From: CAWJPY01 sp963844865
Lineage (GTDB): Bacteria > Acidobacteriota > Thermoanaerobaculia > Thermoanaerobaculales > Sulfomarinibacteraceae
Direction of reading: 5' to 3'
Length of the DNA stretch: 64,000 nt
Assembly (NCBI GenBank): GCA_963844865.1
Contig: CAWJPY010000006.1
Coordinates: 434,001 to 498,000 of the forward strand
Shown here: positions 11,261 to 18,861 of the stretch, one piece after another
How the letters are laid out: every line of letters begins with the position of its first letter
Numbering within the stretch: position 1 is the stretch's first letter
Position numbers and translations under genes: made by a program
The notes under the pieces: model-generated
What the model was told of the DNA's origin: nothing
What the model saw: the letters and a program-made list of their open reading frames with translations, nothing else
Database searches by the model: none

Positions 11261-12438
11261 GACGCCCTCAGCGCCGGACCTGGGAGCAGGCAGCGGCGCA
11301 ACCACCACTGCCCCATGACCTGGTGCACCGCCATGGCCCCGACCACCGCTTCGAAGACGCCGGGGGCGCCGATACCGAGGCCTTCCAGGGCCACCAGCAG
11401 CCCGAGGGCCAGCTCGCCCTGGGGGAGCAGGCCATAGCCGAGCCCGGTCACTCGCAAGGGCACGCCGTGGCGACTGGCCGCTCGCGAGATCAGGCCGCCG
11501 CCCAGCGCCGCTCCCAACCATCTCCCGCCCACCATGACCCCGAACACCGGCCAGGAGAAGGCGACCCCCGTCCAGGAGGCGCCCACCAGCACCAGCAGGG
11601 CCACCAGCAGGGGCCGCTCGAGGCCATGGGCGACCCGCAGCATCCGGTGGGCGAAGGTGCCGCGGTTGATGATCACGGCGCCGGCACAGGCCGCCGCAGG
11701 CAGAGAGCTGGTGCCGAGGGCGGCGCTGGCCCCGGCCACCATGGACATGGTGCCCGTGAGCAGGGTCAGCAGGGAGATGTGCCCTTCGCCGCCCCGTGCC
11801 AGCGCCAGGGAGAGGTACCCGACCAGGACGCCGACCCCCATGGAGAAGGCCAGCAGCTCGGGGGCCGCCAGCCCTCCCGCTCCCGCCGTCGCCAGGGGGC
11901 TTGAGATCACCGTGACGGCGGCGAAGAGAAGGACTGCGGGGAGGCCGGAGTACGCCACTACGAGGCGCAGGAGCCGCGCCGCCGAGCGGTCGGCCGGGGC
12001 GCCGCGGCCACGGGTGAGGCTCTCCAGGGTGGCCGGCGAGCACGCGGTGGCCAGGGCGGCCAGCACCAAGCCCTGGTGAGCTCCGAGACCCAGCACGACG
12101 GCCCCTCCGCCCACCACCGCCCCCACCACGGCCGGCGCGGCCCAGCCCAGGGCCCGGTGCCAGGGCTTCAGCTGAGAGATCACCCGGAGCTCGATCTGGA
12201 GACCGAACATGAGGCCGATCCAGGCCACTCCGAGGAGCACCACCGGGCGCAGATCCTGGATCAGATCACGGGGGAACAGGCCCAACGCCTCGTCGCCCAG
12301 GAGGTAGCCCAGGACCAGGAACGACAGGCCCTCCATGGCCGGCGCCCGGTGACCTCGGCGGGCGAGCAGGTTTCGGAGCTCACCCCCGGCGAGGGCAAAG
12401 ACCACCACCAGGAGAAAGGCCACCGTCCCGCCGAGCAT
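11257..12438 (-). CDS. Second cation:proton antiporter-like membrane protein
   Basis: About 393 residues with roughly ten to twelve hydrophobic segments, e.g. MLGGTVAFLLVVVFALAGG at the N-terminus, and GMLVGY-like and GLMFGL segments. The ATACSPATLESL region corresponds to the NSPATT motif of the downstream homologue, so it belongs to the same Na+/H+ exchanger superfamily though diverged. I chose the ATG at 12438, since the longer frame upstream is Arg/Pro-rich and not membrane-like. It overlaps the next antiporter by four bases, suggesting the two proteins are made together and perhaps form a heteromer. No strong ribosome site was seen. Confidence 0.8.
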   Translation of the reverse strand: MLGGTVAFLLVVVFALAGGELRNLLARRGHRAPAMEGLSFLVLGYLLGDEALGLFPRDLIQDLRPVVLLGVAWIGLMFGLQIELRVISQLKPWHRALGWAAPAVVGAVVGGGAVVLGLGAHQGLVLAALATACSPATLESLTRGRGAPADRSAARLLRLVVAYSGLPAVLLFAAVTVISSPLATAGAGGLAAPELLAFSMGVGVLVGYLSLALARGGEGHISLLTLLTGTMSMVAGASAALGTSSLPAAACAGAVIINRGTFAHRMLRVAHGLERPLLVALLVLVGASWTGVAFSWPVFGVMVGGRWLGAALGGGLISRAASRHGVPLRVTGLGYGLLPQGELALGLLVALEGLGIGAPGVFEAVVGAMAVHQVMGQWWLRRCLLPGPALRAS

Positions 12439-12517
12439 GCACCAGTCTAGCGTGAAGACACAGGGCGGCTGGCGCCCCCGGTCACGCTCTCGGCGACGTA
12501 GGTGCGGCGGCTGGACC

Positions 12518-12850
12518 CTAGAAGTACGCGAGACCGGAGACGGGGACCAGGACCACCGCGTTGCGCGGCTCACCGTCGCCGGATCCACCCTCCCCCAGGT
12601 TCCGCACGGCGGTCAGCGCCGCCGACCCCACCTCGTCGTCTTCCACCAGGCACAGAACGAGGCGCGAAAAGTCGATACCTCCGGGGATCAGGGACCGCAG
12701 GCCGGCGAAGATGGGCAGGTCCCGCTCCAGGAGCTCGAGCCCGGTCCGGCTCTCCACCACCACCGCCTCCTGGAGCTCGTGCTCCAGCAGCACGGACAGG
12801 ACCTCGTCCAGGAGCTCCTCGTGGTGGAGGAGGACGAGCAGGAGGTGCAC
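12518..12850 (-). CDS. PII-like small signalling protein (putative)
   Basis: 110 residues starting at a GTG directly after the EIIA stop, with a GAGGAGG-type site. The pattern is a compact beta-alpha-beta protein: LLLVLLHHEELLDEVLSVLL, then a diagnostic-looking DLPIFAGLRSLIP and RLVLCLVEDDE, ending VVLVPVSGLAYF. From memory this resembles PII-like proteins found beside transporters, but similarity is weak and no nucleotide-binding motif is certain. Its position between an EIIA gene and two antiporters suggests a regulator of ion transport; that is inference. Confidence 0.55.
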   Translation of the reverse strand: MHLLLVLLHHEELLDEVLSVLLEHELQEAVVVESRTGLELLERDLPIFAGLRSLIPGGIDFSRLVLCLVEDDEVGSAALTAVRNLGEGGSGDGEPRNAVVLVPVSGLAYF

Positions 12851-13309
12851 CTACGCCTCCTCGAGGTCGGCCAGGGTGCGCAGGAAGGCGTCGGGGGTCG
12901 GGGCCGCCACCAGGGCCTCGAGGGCGGCGACGCGGCGGGTCAGCCGGGCCAGCCGGGCCAGGCCGGCAAGATGATCGGCCGCGGTCGAGGCGTCGCCGAT
13001 GAGACAGAACACCAGCCGCACCGGGACGTCGTCCAGGGCCGGGTAGGCAAGCCCTTGCGGATGGACGGAGGCCGCCATCAGGAGCCGGCCCAGGCCCGGC
13101 ACCTGGGCGTGGGGGACGGCCACCCCGCCACCGATCCCGGTGGACAGGATGGTCTCCCGCTCCAGCAGGCGGGTGACCACCTCGCCGGCGCTCGGCACCA
13201 CGCCTGAGCGCGCGAACGCCTCCGCGAACAGACGAAGGAGCTCGTCACGGTCCCCGACCGCGGGCGCGATGAGCACCCACTCCGGTCGCAGACAACGGGA
13301 GAGACGCAC
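12851..13309 (-). CDS. PTS EIIA-type domain protein (EIIA-Ntr/Fru family)
   Basis: 152 residues, a stand-alone EIIA domain of the mannitol/fructose/nitrogen class. The phosphorylatable His is in GGGVAVPHAQVPG, about His67, preceded by ETILSTGIG. GTG start at 13309 with GGAGGAAG upstream. No sugar permease (EIIB/EIIC) is nearby. Instead it heads a cluster with a PII-like protein and two cation/proton antiporters. EIIA-Ntr is known to control potassium transport in enterobacteria, so a regulatory role over these transporters is plausible but inferred. Confidence 0.88.
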   Translation of the reverse strand: MRLSRCLRPEWVLIAPAVGDRDELLRLFAEAFARSGVVPSAGEVVTRLLERETILSTGIGGGVAVPHAQVPGLGRLLMAASVHPQGLAYPALDDVPVRLVFCLIGDASTAADHLAGLARLARLTRRVAALEALVAAPTPDAFLRTLADLEEA

Positions 13310-13333
13310 CCCACTTCCTCCAGTCGGAGTAGC

Positions 13334-13714
13334 TTAGGAGGGGCGGAGGCCGGGCGCAAGGGCCGGTGGAGGAGGATCCACCGTTCCGGGCGCCGTCCAC
13401 GGGCCACAGCGCAGCAGCCGACCCACGGCGAGCCGGCTTCCCCGCAGCGCCCCGAACCGCTCCAGCACCGTCTCCGCGTAACGGCTGCAGGTCGGGGAGA
13501 AGCGACACCTCACACCGAGGCGGCCGAGGACCGGCGCCAGCAGCGCCCGGTGCACGTGCAGCCCACCGATCAGGAAGCGCACCGTCACCTGCTCGGATGG
13601 TGGCCGGCTCAGGTCCAGGGCGCACAGGACGATCAGGATCGCCGCCAGCAGGCCCAGCACCCGCCCGACGCGCCGTCGGGCGGGTGGGGCGGCCGCCTCA
13701 GAAGCGATCGGCAA
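13334..13714 (-). CDS. yidD: YidD-like membrane protein insertion efficiency factor
   Basis: 126 residues. The C-terminal half carries the YidD hallmark CRFSPTCSRYAETVLERFG (residues 70-88), then RLLRCGPW and a Pro-rich end. YidD assists insertion of inner-membrane proteins with YidC. Unusually the N-terminus adds a hydrophobic segment (VLGLLAAILIVLCALDL, about residues 19-35). The start is TTG at 13714, overlapping the DUF4870 gene by 17 bases. yidD normally sits between rnpA and yidC, but here that place (56.56-56.62 kb) is empty and this copy is about 43 kb away. Confidence 0.85.
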   Translation of the reverse strand: MPIASEAAAPPARRRVGRVLGLLAAILIVLCALDLSRPPSEQVTVRFLIGGLHVHRALLAPVLGRLGVRCRFSPTCSRYAETVLERFGALRGSRLAVGRLLRCGPWTAPGTVDPPPPALAPGLRPS

Positions 13715-14159
13715 AGTCGCTGATGCCCGGAACCTTGAAGCGCGTGCCCTGGACGCCCTTGACCATGCAGATCACGTTCAGCACGAGGATGCCGAGCACC
13801 AGGAGCGGGACCAGCAACCCGGCCAGGCACCCCAGCCCGCCACTGATGGCGCCCAGGATCATGACCACGATCTCCAGGGCGACGATGGCGACGATCTCCG
13901 CCACCATCAGGACCAGGCCGTGCTTGGCGTGCCACTGCACCTCACGGTCCTCTTTCTCGACCAGGAGGGGGATCAGGGCCAGCAGGCCGAGGTAGGAGAG
14001 GATGATCCAGACGGTGCGGTTCTCCGACACCTTGCCGCCGCCCGATGGAGCATCGGGCTGGACCGGCGGCGGCGGCGGCGGTGGCGATGCGGCGGGCGGC
14101 GCCGGGGGTTGGCTGTCGGTCGGGGCACCGGGACCGTTGGGCGTATCTTCCATGGTCAT
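13698..14159 (-). CDS. DUF4870 (Tic20-like) membrane protein
   Basis: 153 residues. A Pro-rich cytoplasmic N-terminus (PAPPAASPPPPPPPVQP) leads to SENRTVWIILSYLGLLALIP, then EDREVQWHAKHGLVL and two hydrophobic stretches ending GTRFKVPGISDFADRF. The order of hydrophobic helix, charged HAKHGL region and further helices is typical of DUF4870, a small multi-spanning family of unknown function. GGGAGG lies six bases before the ATG at 14159; the ATG at 14153 is an alternative. It overlaps yidD downstream. Confidence 0.85.
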   Translation of the reverse strand: MTMEDTPNGPGAPTDSQPPAPPAASPPPPPPPVQPDAPSGGGKVSENRTVWIILSYLGLLALIPLLVEKEDREVQWHAKHGLVLMVAEIVAIVALEIVVMILGAISGGLGCLAGLLVPLLVLGILVLNVICMVKGVQGTRFKVPGISDFADRF

Positions 14160-14208
14160 CTCGAACCTCCCACAAATAAAGCGTACGAAGTGAACGTTGC
14201 TCCGCTCG

Positions 14209-14214
14209 ATCATA
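14209..14214 (-). promoter_or_regulatory. Possible -10 element for the DUF4870-yidD cluster
   Basis: TATGAT on the - strand, about 50 bases upstream of the DUF4870 start. No clear -35. The rest of the 14160-14379 gap shows nothing else I can name. Confidence 0.4.
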
Positions 14215-14379
14215 CCCGAGCGCTCCGCCGTCCGTACGCCCCACCACCGACGGCCCGGGTTCCTCCCACCGGCGTGCCGCGGCCGGCCCTCGCCCACCGG
14301 GTCGGTCCCGATCATCCCGAGGAGCGCCGCCAGACCTCTTGCGGCGGCTGAGGCCATGTGGTAGCGTATCGCCCCCTGC

Positions 14380-14455
14380 GGCGCGTTCGTCTAGGGGTCT
14401 AGGACGCCGGCCTCTCACGCCGGTAACACGGGTTCGAATCCCGTACGCGCTGCCA
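14380..14455 (+). tRNA. tRNA-Glu (CTC)
   Basis: A 76-base cloverleaf with CCA encoded. The acceptor 5' strand GGCGCGT pairs with ACGCGCT, including one G-U pair. The anticodon arm is CCGGC, loop CTCTCAC, GCCGG, giving anticodon CTC. The T arm contains GGTTCGAATCC. Confidence 0.96.
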
Positions 14456-14475
14456 CCTTCTAGCAACGCGCTCCC

Positions 14476-14567
14476 CGAGGTTGCCACCGCTGACACTTTC
14501 CCGACCCCTGGCGACGAACGACTGGTGCGCGGCACCTCGGCAAAGTGTCACCAGTGGCACGCCCGAG
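14476..14567. repeat. Long imperfect inverted repeat between tRNA-Glu and gap
   Basis: Left arm 14476-14504 and right arm 14537-14567 are inverted copies, separated by 32 bases. The core TGACACTTT (14491-14499) is matched by AAAGTGTCA (14542-14550); 20 of the 23 innermost positions pair. It could fold into a long hairpin, act as a terminator or operator, or be a remnant of a small mobile repeat next to the tRNA 3' end. Confidence 0.7.
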
Positions 14568-14653
14568 AAACGCGCTCTTTCGAGGGGCGACCTCTGTCCC
14601 GCGGGTCGAGAAGCCGGGCTCGCCACGGCGTAGCCGCAGGCGAAGCCGGGTGC

Positions 14654-14659
14654 TATACT
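14654..14659 (+). promoter_or_regulatory. Extended -10 promoter of gap
   Basis: TGCTATACT (14651-14659), a good extended -10 (TG, one base, TATACT), 39 bases before the gap ATG. The -35 region is poor. GGAGG at 14690-14693 serves as ribosome site. Confidence 0.6.
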
Positions 14660-14698
14660 GCCCGGCCCGACCTGTCCACCACGACCCTGGAGGTTGGC

Positions 14699-15712
14699 AT
14701 GAGCGTTCGCGTCGCGATCAATGGTTTCGGCCGCATCGGCCGCCTCGTCACCCGTCATCTGGAGGCCCACGGCGGCTTCGAGTTGGTGGCCATCAACGAC
14801 CTCACCTCGCCCGAAATGCTCGGCTACCTCCTCGCCCACGACTCGGTCCACCGCAGCTTCCCGGGGACGGTCCAGGTGGAGGGCTCGGAGCTCGTCGTCG
14901 ACGGCCACCGGGTGCGGGTCCTGGCCGAGCGAGATCCATCGGCCCTGCCATGGCGGGACCTGGGAGTGCAGTACGTCTTCGAGGCCACGGGCCTCTTCCG
15001 CAGCCGGGACAAGGCGGGCGCGCACCTGGAGGCGGGGGCTGAGCGGGTCATCATCACCGCACCGGGCAAGGACGTGGACGCCACCTTCGTCATGGGGGTC
15101 AACCACCAGCTCTACGACCCGGCGCTCCACCAGGTGGTGTCCAACGCCTCCTGCACCACGAACTGTCTGGCGCCCATGGTCAAGGTGGTGCACGAAACGG
15201 TGGGCCTCAGCCACGGCTGGCTGACCACCACCCATGCCTACACCAACGACCAGCGGATCCTGGACGTCCAGCACTCCAAGGACCTGCGCCGCGCCCGCGC
15301 GGCGGCCATCAACATCATCCCCACCTCCACCGGCGCGGCCAAGGCCATCGGCCTGGTCTATCCCCAGCTCGCCGGCAAGCTCGACGGCGCCGCCATGCGC
15401 GTCCCGGTCCCCGACGGTTCGGTATGCGACCTGATCTTCGTGGCCAGCCGAGAGGGCACGGCAGAGGAGCTCCGCGAGGCGTTCCTCACCGCCGCCGCAG
15501 GTGACCTCCGTGGGATCCTGCGCGCCAGCGCCGAGTCCCTGGTGTCCTCCGACATCATCGGGGAGAGCCACTCGGTGGTGGTGGACCTGGAGCTGATCTC
15601 ACAGGTCGCACCTGACTTCTTCCGGGTGGTGGGCTGGTACGACAACGAGAACGCCTATGCCCTGCGCTGCGTGGACCTCGCAGCCTACATGGTGGACGCG
15701 GGATCGGCGTGA
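14699..15712 (+). CDS. gap: Glyceraldehyde-3-phosphate dehydrogenase, type I
   Basis: Oxidises and phosphorylates glyceraldehyde-3-phosphate in glycolysis using NAD(P). 337 residues, normal length. The N-terminal Rossmann start is VAINGFGRIGRLVTR, the active-site Cys is in SNASCTTNCLAP (about residue 152), followed by THAYTNDQ, the RRARAAAINIIPTSTGAAKA motif and WYDNENAY near the end. ATG at 14699 has GGAGG seven bases upstream; the frame before it crosses the promoter. tpiA follows after 44 bases, so both triose-phosphate enzymes are probably co-transcribed. Confidence 0.98.
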   Translation: MSVRVAINGFGRIGRLVTRHLEAHGGFELVAINDLTSPEMLGYLLAHDSVHRSFPGTVQVEGSELVVDGHRVRVLAERDPSALPWRDLGVQYVFEATGLFRSRDKAGAHLEAGAERVIITAPGKDVDATFVMGVNHQLYDPALHQVVSNASCTTNCLAPMVKVVHETVGLSHGWLTTTHAYTNDQRILDVQHSKDLRRARAAAINIIPTSTGAAKAIGLVYPQLAGKLDGAAMRVPVPDGSVCDLIFVASREGTAEELREAFLTAAAGDLRGILRASAESLVSSDIIGESHSVVVDLELISQVAPDFFRVVGWYDNENAYALRCVDLAAYMVDAGSA

Positions 15713-15756
15713 GCGGCCACGGCGCCAGGCATGGCGGGACGGCCCCGGGAGAACCC

Positions 15757-16524
15757 ATGGACAGAACCCCTCTGATCGCCGGCAACTGGAAGATGCACAA
15801 AGGGGTGGGCGCGACCCAGAGCTTCCTCGAGGCGCTCCTCGCCCACGAGCTGCCGGACACGGTGGAGGTGGTGGTCTGCCCCCCCCACGTCTCCCTCCCG
15901 GTCGCGGCCATGTTGCTGACATCGAGCGGGATCGCCGTCGGCGCTCAGAACGTGCACTGGGCAGATGAGGGCGCCTTCACGGGCGAGGTCTCCGCACCGA
16001 TGCTCAGGGAGGTGGACGTCGCCTGGACCATCGTCGGCCACAGCGAGCGCCGCACCCTCTTCGGCGAGAGCGACGAGACCGCACTGCGGCGGGCCCGACA
16101 CGCCCAGGACCAGGGCCTGCGGGTGATCTTCTGCGTCGGAGAGACGCTCGAGCAGCGCGACGCCGAGCAGACCTTTGCCGTGCTCGAGCGACAGACGGTG
16201 GGCCTGGGCCAGCTGGATCCCGCCGGCCTGGTGCTCGCCTACGAGCCGGTCTGGGCCATCGGCACCGGCCGAACCGCCACCCCGCAGCAGGCCCAGGAGG
16301 CCCACGCCTTCCTGCGCGGCCGCCTCGCCGAGGCGTTCGCGAGGGACGTCGCCGCCGAGTCCAGGATCCTCTACGGCGGCAGCCTCAAGCCCGACAACGC
16401 CGACGAGCTGCTCTGCCAACCGGACGTGGACGGAGGGTTGATCGGCGGTGCAAGTCTTGACGTTGACTCGTTTTGCGCTATCATTCGCAGCGCGGCGCGA
16501 TGCGCTGCTGGAGACTGCAAGTGA
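15757..16524 (+). CDS. tpiA: Triosephosphate isomerase
   Basis: Interconverts dihydroxyacetone phosphate and glyceraldehyde-3-phosphate. 255 residues. The catalytic Lys12 is in IAGNWKMHK, the catalytic His in VGHSERR and the catalytic Glu in AYEPVWAIGTG; the phosphate-binding YGGSLKPDNA follows. The ATG at 15757 is preferred to the GTG at 15709 that overlaps the gap stop, because the family starts close to the GNWKMH motif and GGGAGAA precedes it. The stop overlaps the secG start (GTGA). Confidence 0.97.
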   Translation: MDRTPLIAGNWKMHKGVGATQSFLEALLAHELPDTVEVVVCPPHVSLPVAAMLLTSSGIAVGAQNVHWADEGAFTGEVSAPMLREVDVAWTIVGHSERRTLFGESDETALRRARHAQDQGLRVIFCVGETLEQRDAEQTFAVLERQTVGLGQLDPAGLVLAYEPVWAIGTGRTATPQQAQEAHAFLRGRLAEAFARDVAAESRILYGGSLKPDNADELLCQPDVDGGLIGGASLDVDSFCAIIRSAARCAAGDCK

Positions 16525-16949
16525 CTGCTTTGCTGGTGATTCTGTACGTTCTGGTCTGCCTCTTCCTGATCATGGTGGTGCTCCTCCAGCAGGGCAAGGG
16601 GGCGGACCTCGCCGGCGCCTTCGGTGGCGGTGGCACGCAGACGTCGTTCGGACCGCGCACGGGAACCAACATGATGCACCGCCTCACGACGGTGTCGTTC
16701 GTGCTCTTCGTGGTCCTCTCCATGACCCTGGCCATCGCCTCGGGCAAGCGGCATGCATCGGTCATGGAGCACGTGGCGGGAGCAGCCACTCCCGTCCCCA
16801 CCGCTGCCGGCCAACCGGAGGCGGGGGCGACCGGTCCGAGCACGGCGGCCGGGGAGGAGGCCGGACAGGAGGCCCCCGCAGCCGGCGGCGAACAGGTTCC
16901 CGCGGCTGCCGGCCAGGCGGCTCCGGAAGCTCCCACTCCAGCCTCGTGA
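16521..16949 (+). CDS. secG: Preprotein translocase subunit SecG
   Basis: Small membrane subunit of the SecYEG channel. 142 residues starting at GTG 16521, overlapping the tpiA stop by four bases. The first helix is LLVILYVLVCLFLIMVVLLQ, then QGKGADLAGAFGGGGTQTSFG (the conserved loop) and a second helix (VSFVLFVVLSMTLAIASG). About 60 residues after it are a low-complexity Ala/Pro/Gly/Glu tail, longer than in E. coli SecG. The tpiA-secG-tRNA-Leu order is seen in many bacteria. Confidence 0.95.
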   Translation: MTALLVILYVLVCLFLIMVVLLQQGKGADLAGAFGGGGTQTSFGPRTGTNMMHRLTTVSFVLFVVLSMTLAIASGKRHASVMEHVAGAATPVPTAAGQPEAGATGPSTAAGEEAGQEAPAAGGEQVPAAAGQAAPEAPTPAS

Positions 16950-16999
16950 CCCCCTTGTGCGCGGGCTGGCAGAGCCTTAGGATGAGACGTGTGGTTCGT

Positions 17000-17084
17000 G
17001 CCGAAGTGGCGGAATTGGTAGACGCGCACGGTTGAGGGCCGTGTGGAGCGATCCGTACCGGTTCGAGTCCGGTCTTCGGCACCA
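17000..17084 (+). tRNA. tRNA-Leu (GAG)
   Basis: An 85-base class II tRNA with a long variable arm and CCA. The acceptor GCCGAAG pairs with CTTCGGC, and A73 is the leucine discriminator. The anticodon arm is CACGG, loop TTGAGGG, CCGTG, giving GAG. Confidence 0.96.
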
Positions 17085-17087
17085 CCT

Positions 17088-17105
17088 CCTCTGTCAGGGC
17101 AGAGG
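17088..17105. terminator. Short hairpin between tRNA-Leu and glnS
   Basis: CCTCTG, six-base loop, CAGAGG. It lies between two converging transcription units and ends one base before the glnS stop codon. There is no T-tract, so its role as terminator is tentative. Confidence 0.4.
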
Positions 17106-18794
17106 TCAGCCGTCGGCGGTCCCCTTCGCCACCATCTTGGCCCAGGTGTCACGCAGGGTCACCGTGCGATTGAGCACCAGGCGGCCCGGACCCGAGTCCG
17201 GGTCCCCCACGAAGTAACCCTGGCGCTCCAGCTGCACCCGCTCCCCGGCGGCGAGCTCGCCCAGGCTGGGCTCGAGCATGCACCCGGTCAGCACCTCCAG
17301 GGAGGCCGGATTGAGGTCGGCCATGGCGTCGCCGTCGGCGCCCGGATCGGGCCGCGTGAAGAGATGCTCGTACACCCGGACCTCGGCCGGCACGGCGTGA
17401 GCGGCCGACACCCAGTGGAGCGTGCCCCGCACCCGGCGACCGTCGGGGGCGTCGCCGCCACGGGTGGCCTCGTCATAGCGACAGCGCAGCTCCACCACCC
17501 GGCCGTCGGCATCCTTCACCACCTCGTCGCAGGTGATGAGGTAGGCGTAGCGCAGCCTCACCTCCCGTCCCGGTGCGAGACGGTAGAACTTCTTCGGCGG
17601 CTCCTCCATGAAGTCCGCCCGTTCGATGTAGAGCTCACGGCCGAACGGGACCTGTCGGGTGCCCGCGGACTCGTCCTCGGGGTTGTTGACGGCGGTGAGC
17701 TCCTCCACCCTTCCCGCGGGGTAGTTGGTCAGCACGACCTTGACGGGGTCCAGGACACCCATCCGACGCTCGGCCGTGCGGTTGAGGACGTCCCGGACGG
17801 TGTGCTCGAGCAGCGCGAAGTCCACCACGCTGTCCCTCTTCGCCACGCCCACTCGATCGGCGAAGGCGCGGATGGCCTCCGGGGGGTAGCCCCGCCGCCG
17901 CATCCCGGACAGGGTGGGCATGCGGGGGTCGTCCCAGCCGTTGACGTGACCTCCCCGCACCAGCGCCAGCAGGCGCCGCTTGGACATGACGGTGTGCGTG
18001 AGGTTGAGGCGCGCGAACTCGATCTGTCGGGGACGGGCCGGCACGGGGAGATGGTCGATGAACCAGTCGTACAGCGGGCGGTGGCCCTCGAACTCCAGGG
18101 TGCACAGGCTGTGGGTGATGTGCTCGATGGCGTCCGACTGGCCGTGGGCGAAGTCGTAGGTCGGGTAGATGCACCACGCGTCGCCGGTGCGTGGATGGGT
18201 GGCGTGGAGGATGCGATACAGGACGGGGTCCCGGAGATTGATGTTGCCGGCGGCCATGTCGATCTTCGCCCTTAGCACCCGCGCTCCGTCCGCGAACTCA
18301 CCGGCGCGCATCCTCCGGAAGAGGTCCAGGTTCTCCGCCACCCTACGCTCGCGCCAGGGGCTCGGCCGGCCGGCCTCGGTGAGGGTGCCGCGATAGGCCC
18401 GGATCTCCTCCGCCGACAGGTCGTCCACATAGGCCTCGCCCGCCGTGATGAGGTGCTCGGCCCACTCATACAGCTGCTCGAAGTAGTCCGACGCGAAGTA
18501 CAGGTGCTCTCCCCAGTCGAAGCCCAGCCAGCGCACATCGCGCATGATGGACTCGATGTACTCCGTCTCCTCCTTGGTGGGGTTGGTGTCGTCGAAGCGC
18601 AGGTGGCAGCGGCCGCCGAACTGGAGCGCGACCCCGAAGTTGAGGCAGATCGACTTGGCATGGCCGATGTGCAGGTAGCCGTTGGGCTCCGGGGGGAAGC
18701 GGGTCACCACTTCGCGGTGTCGGCCACTGTCGATGTCGGAGCGGATGATCTCGCGGATGAAGTCGATGCTGTCGGTCCGGGCGCCTTCACTCAT
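17106..18794 (-). CDS. glnS: Glutaminyl-tRNA synthetase
   Basis: Charges tRNA-Gln directly with glutamine. 562 residues, close to E. coli GlnRS. The class I signature HIGH is in PEPNGYLHIGHAKS (about residues 35-48), RFDDTNPTKE follows, and the KMSKS-like loop is VMSKR. The anticodon-binding beta-barrels include RVEELTAVNNPED, PFGRELYIERADFME and NRTVTLRDTWAK. A GGAGAG site precedes the ATG. It sits 67 bases downstream of gltX. GlnRS is patchily distributed in bacteria, where many use Glu-tRNA-Gln amidation instead. Confidence 0.97.
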   Translation of the reverse strand: MSEGARTDSIDFIREIIRSDIDSGRHREVVTRFPPEPNGYLHIGHAKSICLNFGVALQFGGRCHLRFDDTNPTKEETEYIESIMRDVRWLGFDWGEHLYFASDYFEQLYEWAEHLITAGEAYVDDLSAEEIRAYRGTLTEAGRPSPWRERRVAENLDLFRRMRAGEFADGARVLRAKIDMAAGNINLRDPVLYRILHATHPRTGDAWCIYPTYDFAHGQSDAIEHITHSLCTLEFEGHRPLYDWFIDHLPVPARPRQIEFARLNLTHTVMSKRRLLALVRGGHVNGWDDPRMPTLSGMRRRGYPPEAIRAFADRVGVAKRDSVVDFALLEHTVRDVLNRTAERRMGVLDPVKVVLTNYPAGRVEELTAVNNPEDESAGTRQVPFGRELYIERADFMEEPPKKFYRLAPGREVRLRYAYLITCDEVVKDADGRVVELRCRYDEATRGGDAPDGRRVRGTLHWVSAAHAVPAEVRVYEHLFTRPDPGADGDAMADLNPASLEVLTGCMLEPSLGELAAGERVQLERQGYFVGDPDSGPGRLVLNRTVTLRDTWAKMVAKGTADG

Positions 18795-18861
18795 GATGCT
18801 GCTCTCCTCGGGCGTCTCCGGCGCCCCGCCTCCGGCAGGTCTCTCAGATCACGACCCCCGG

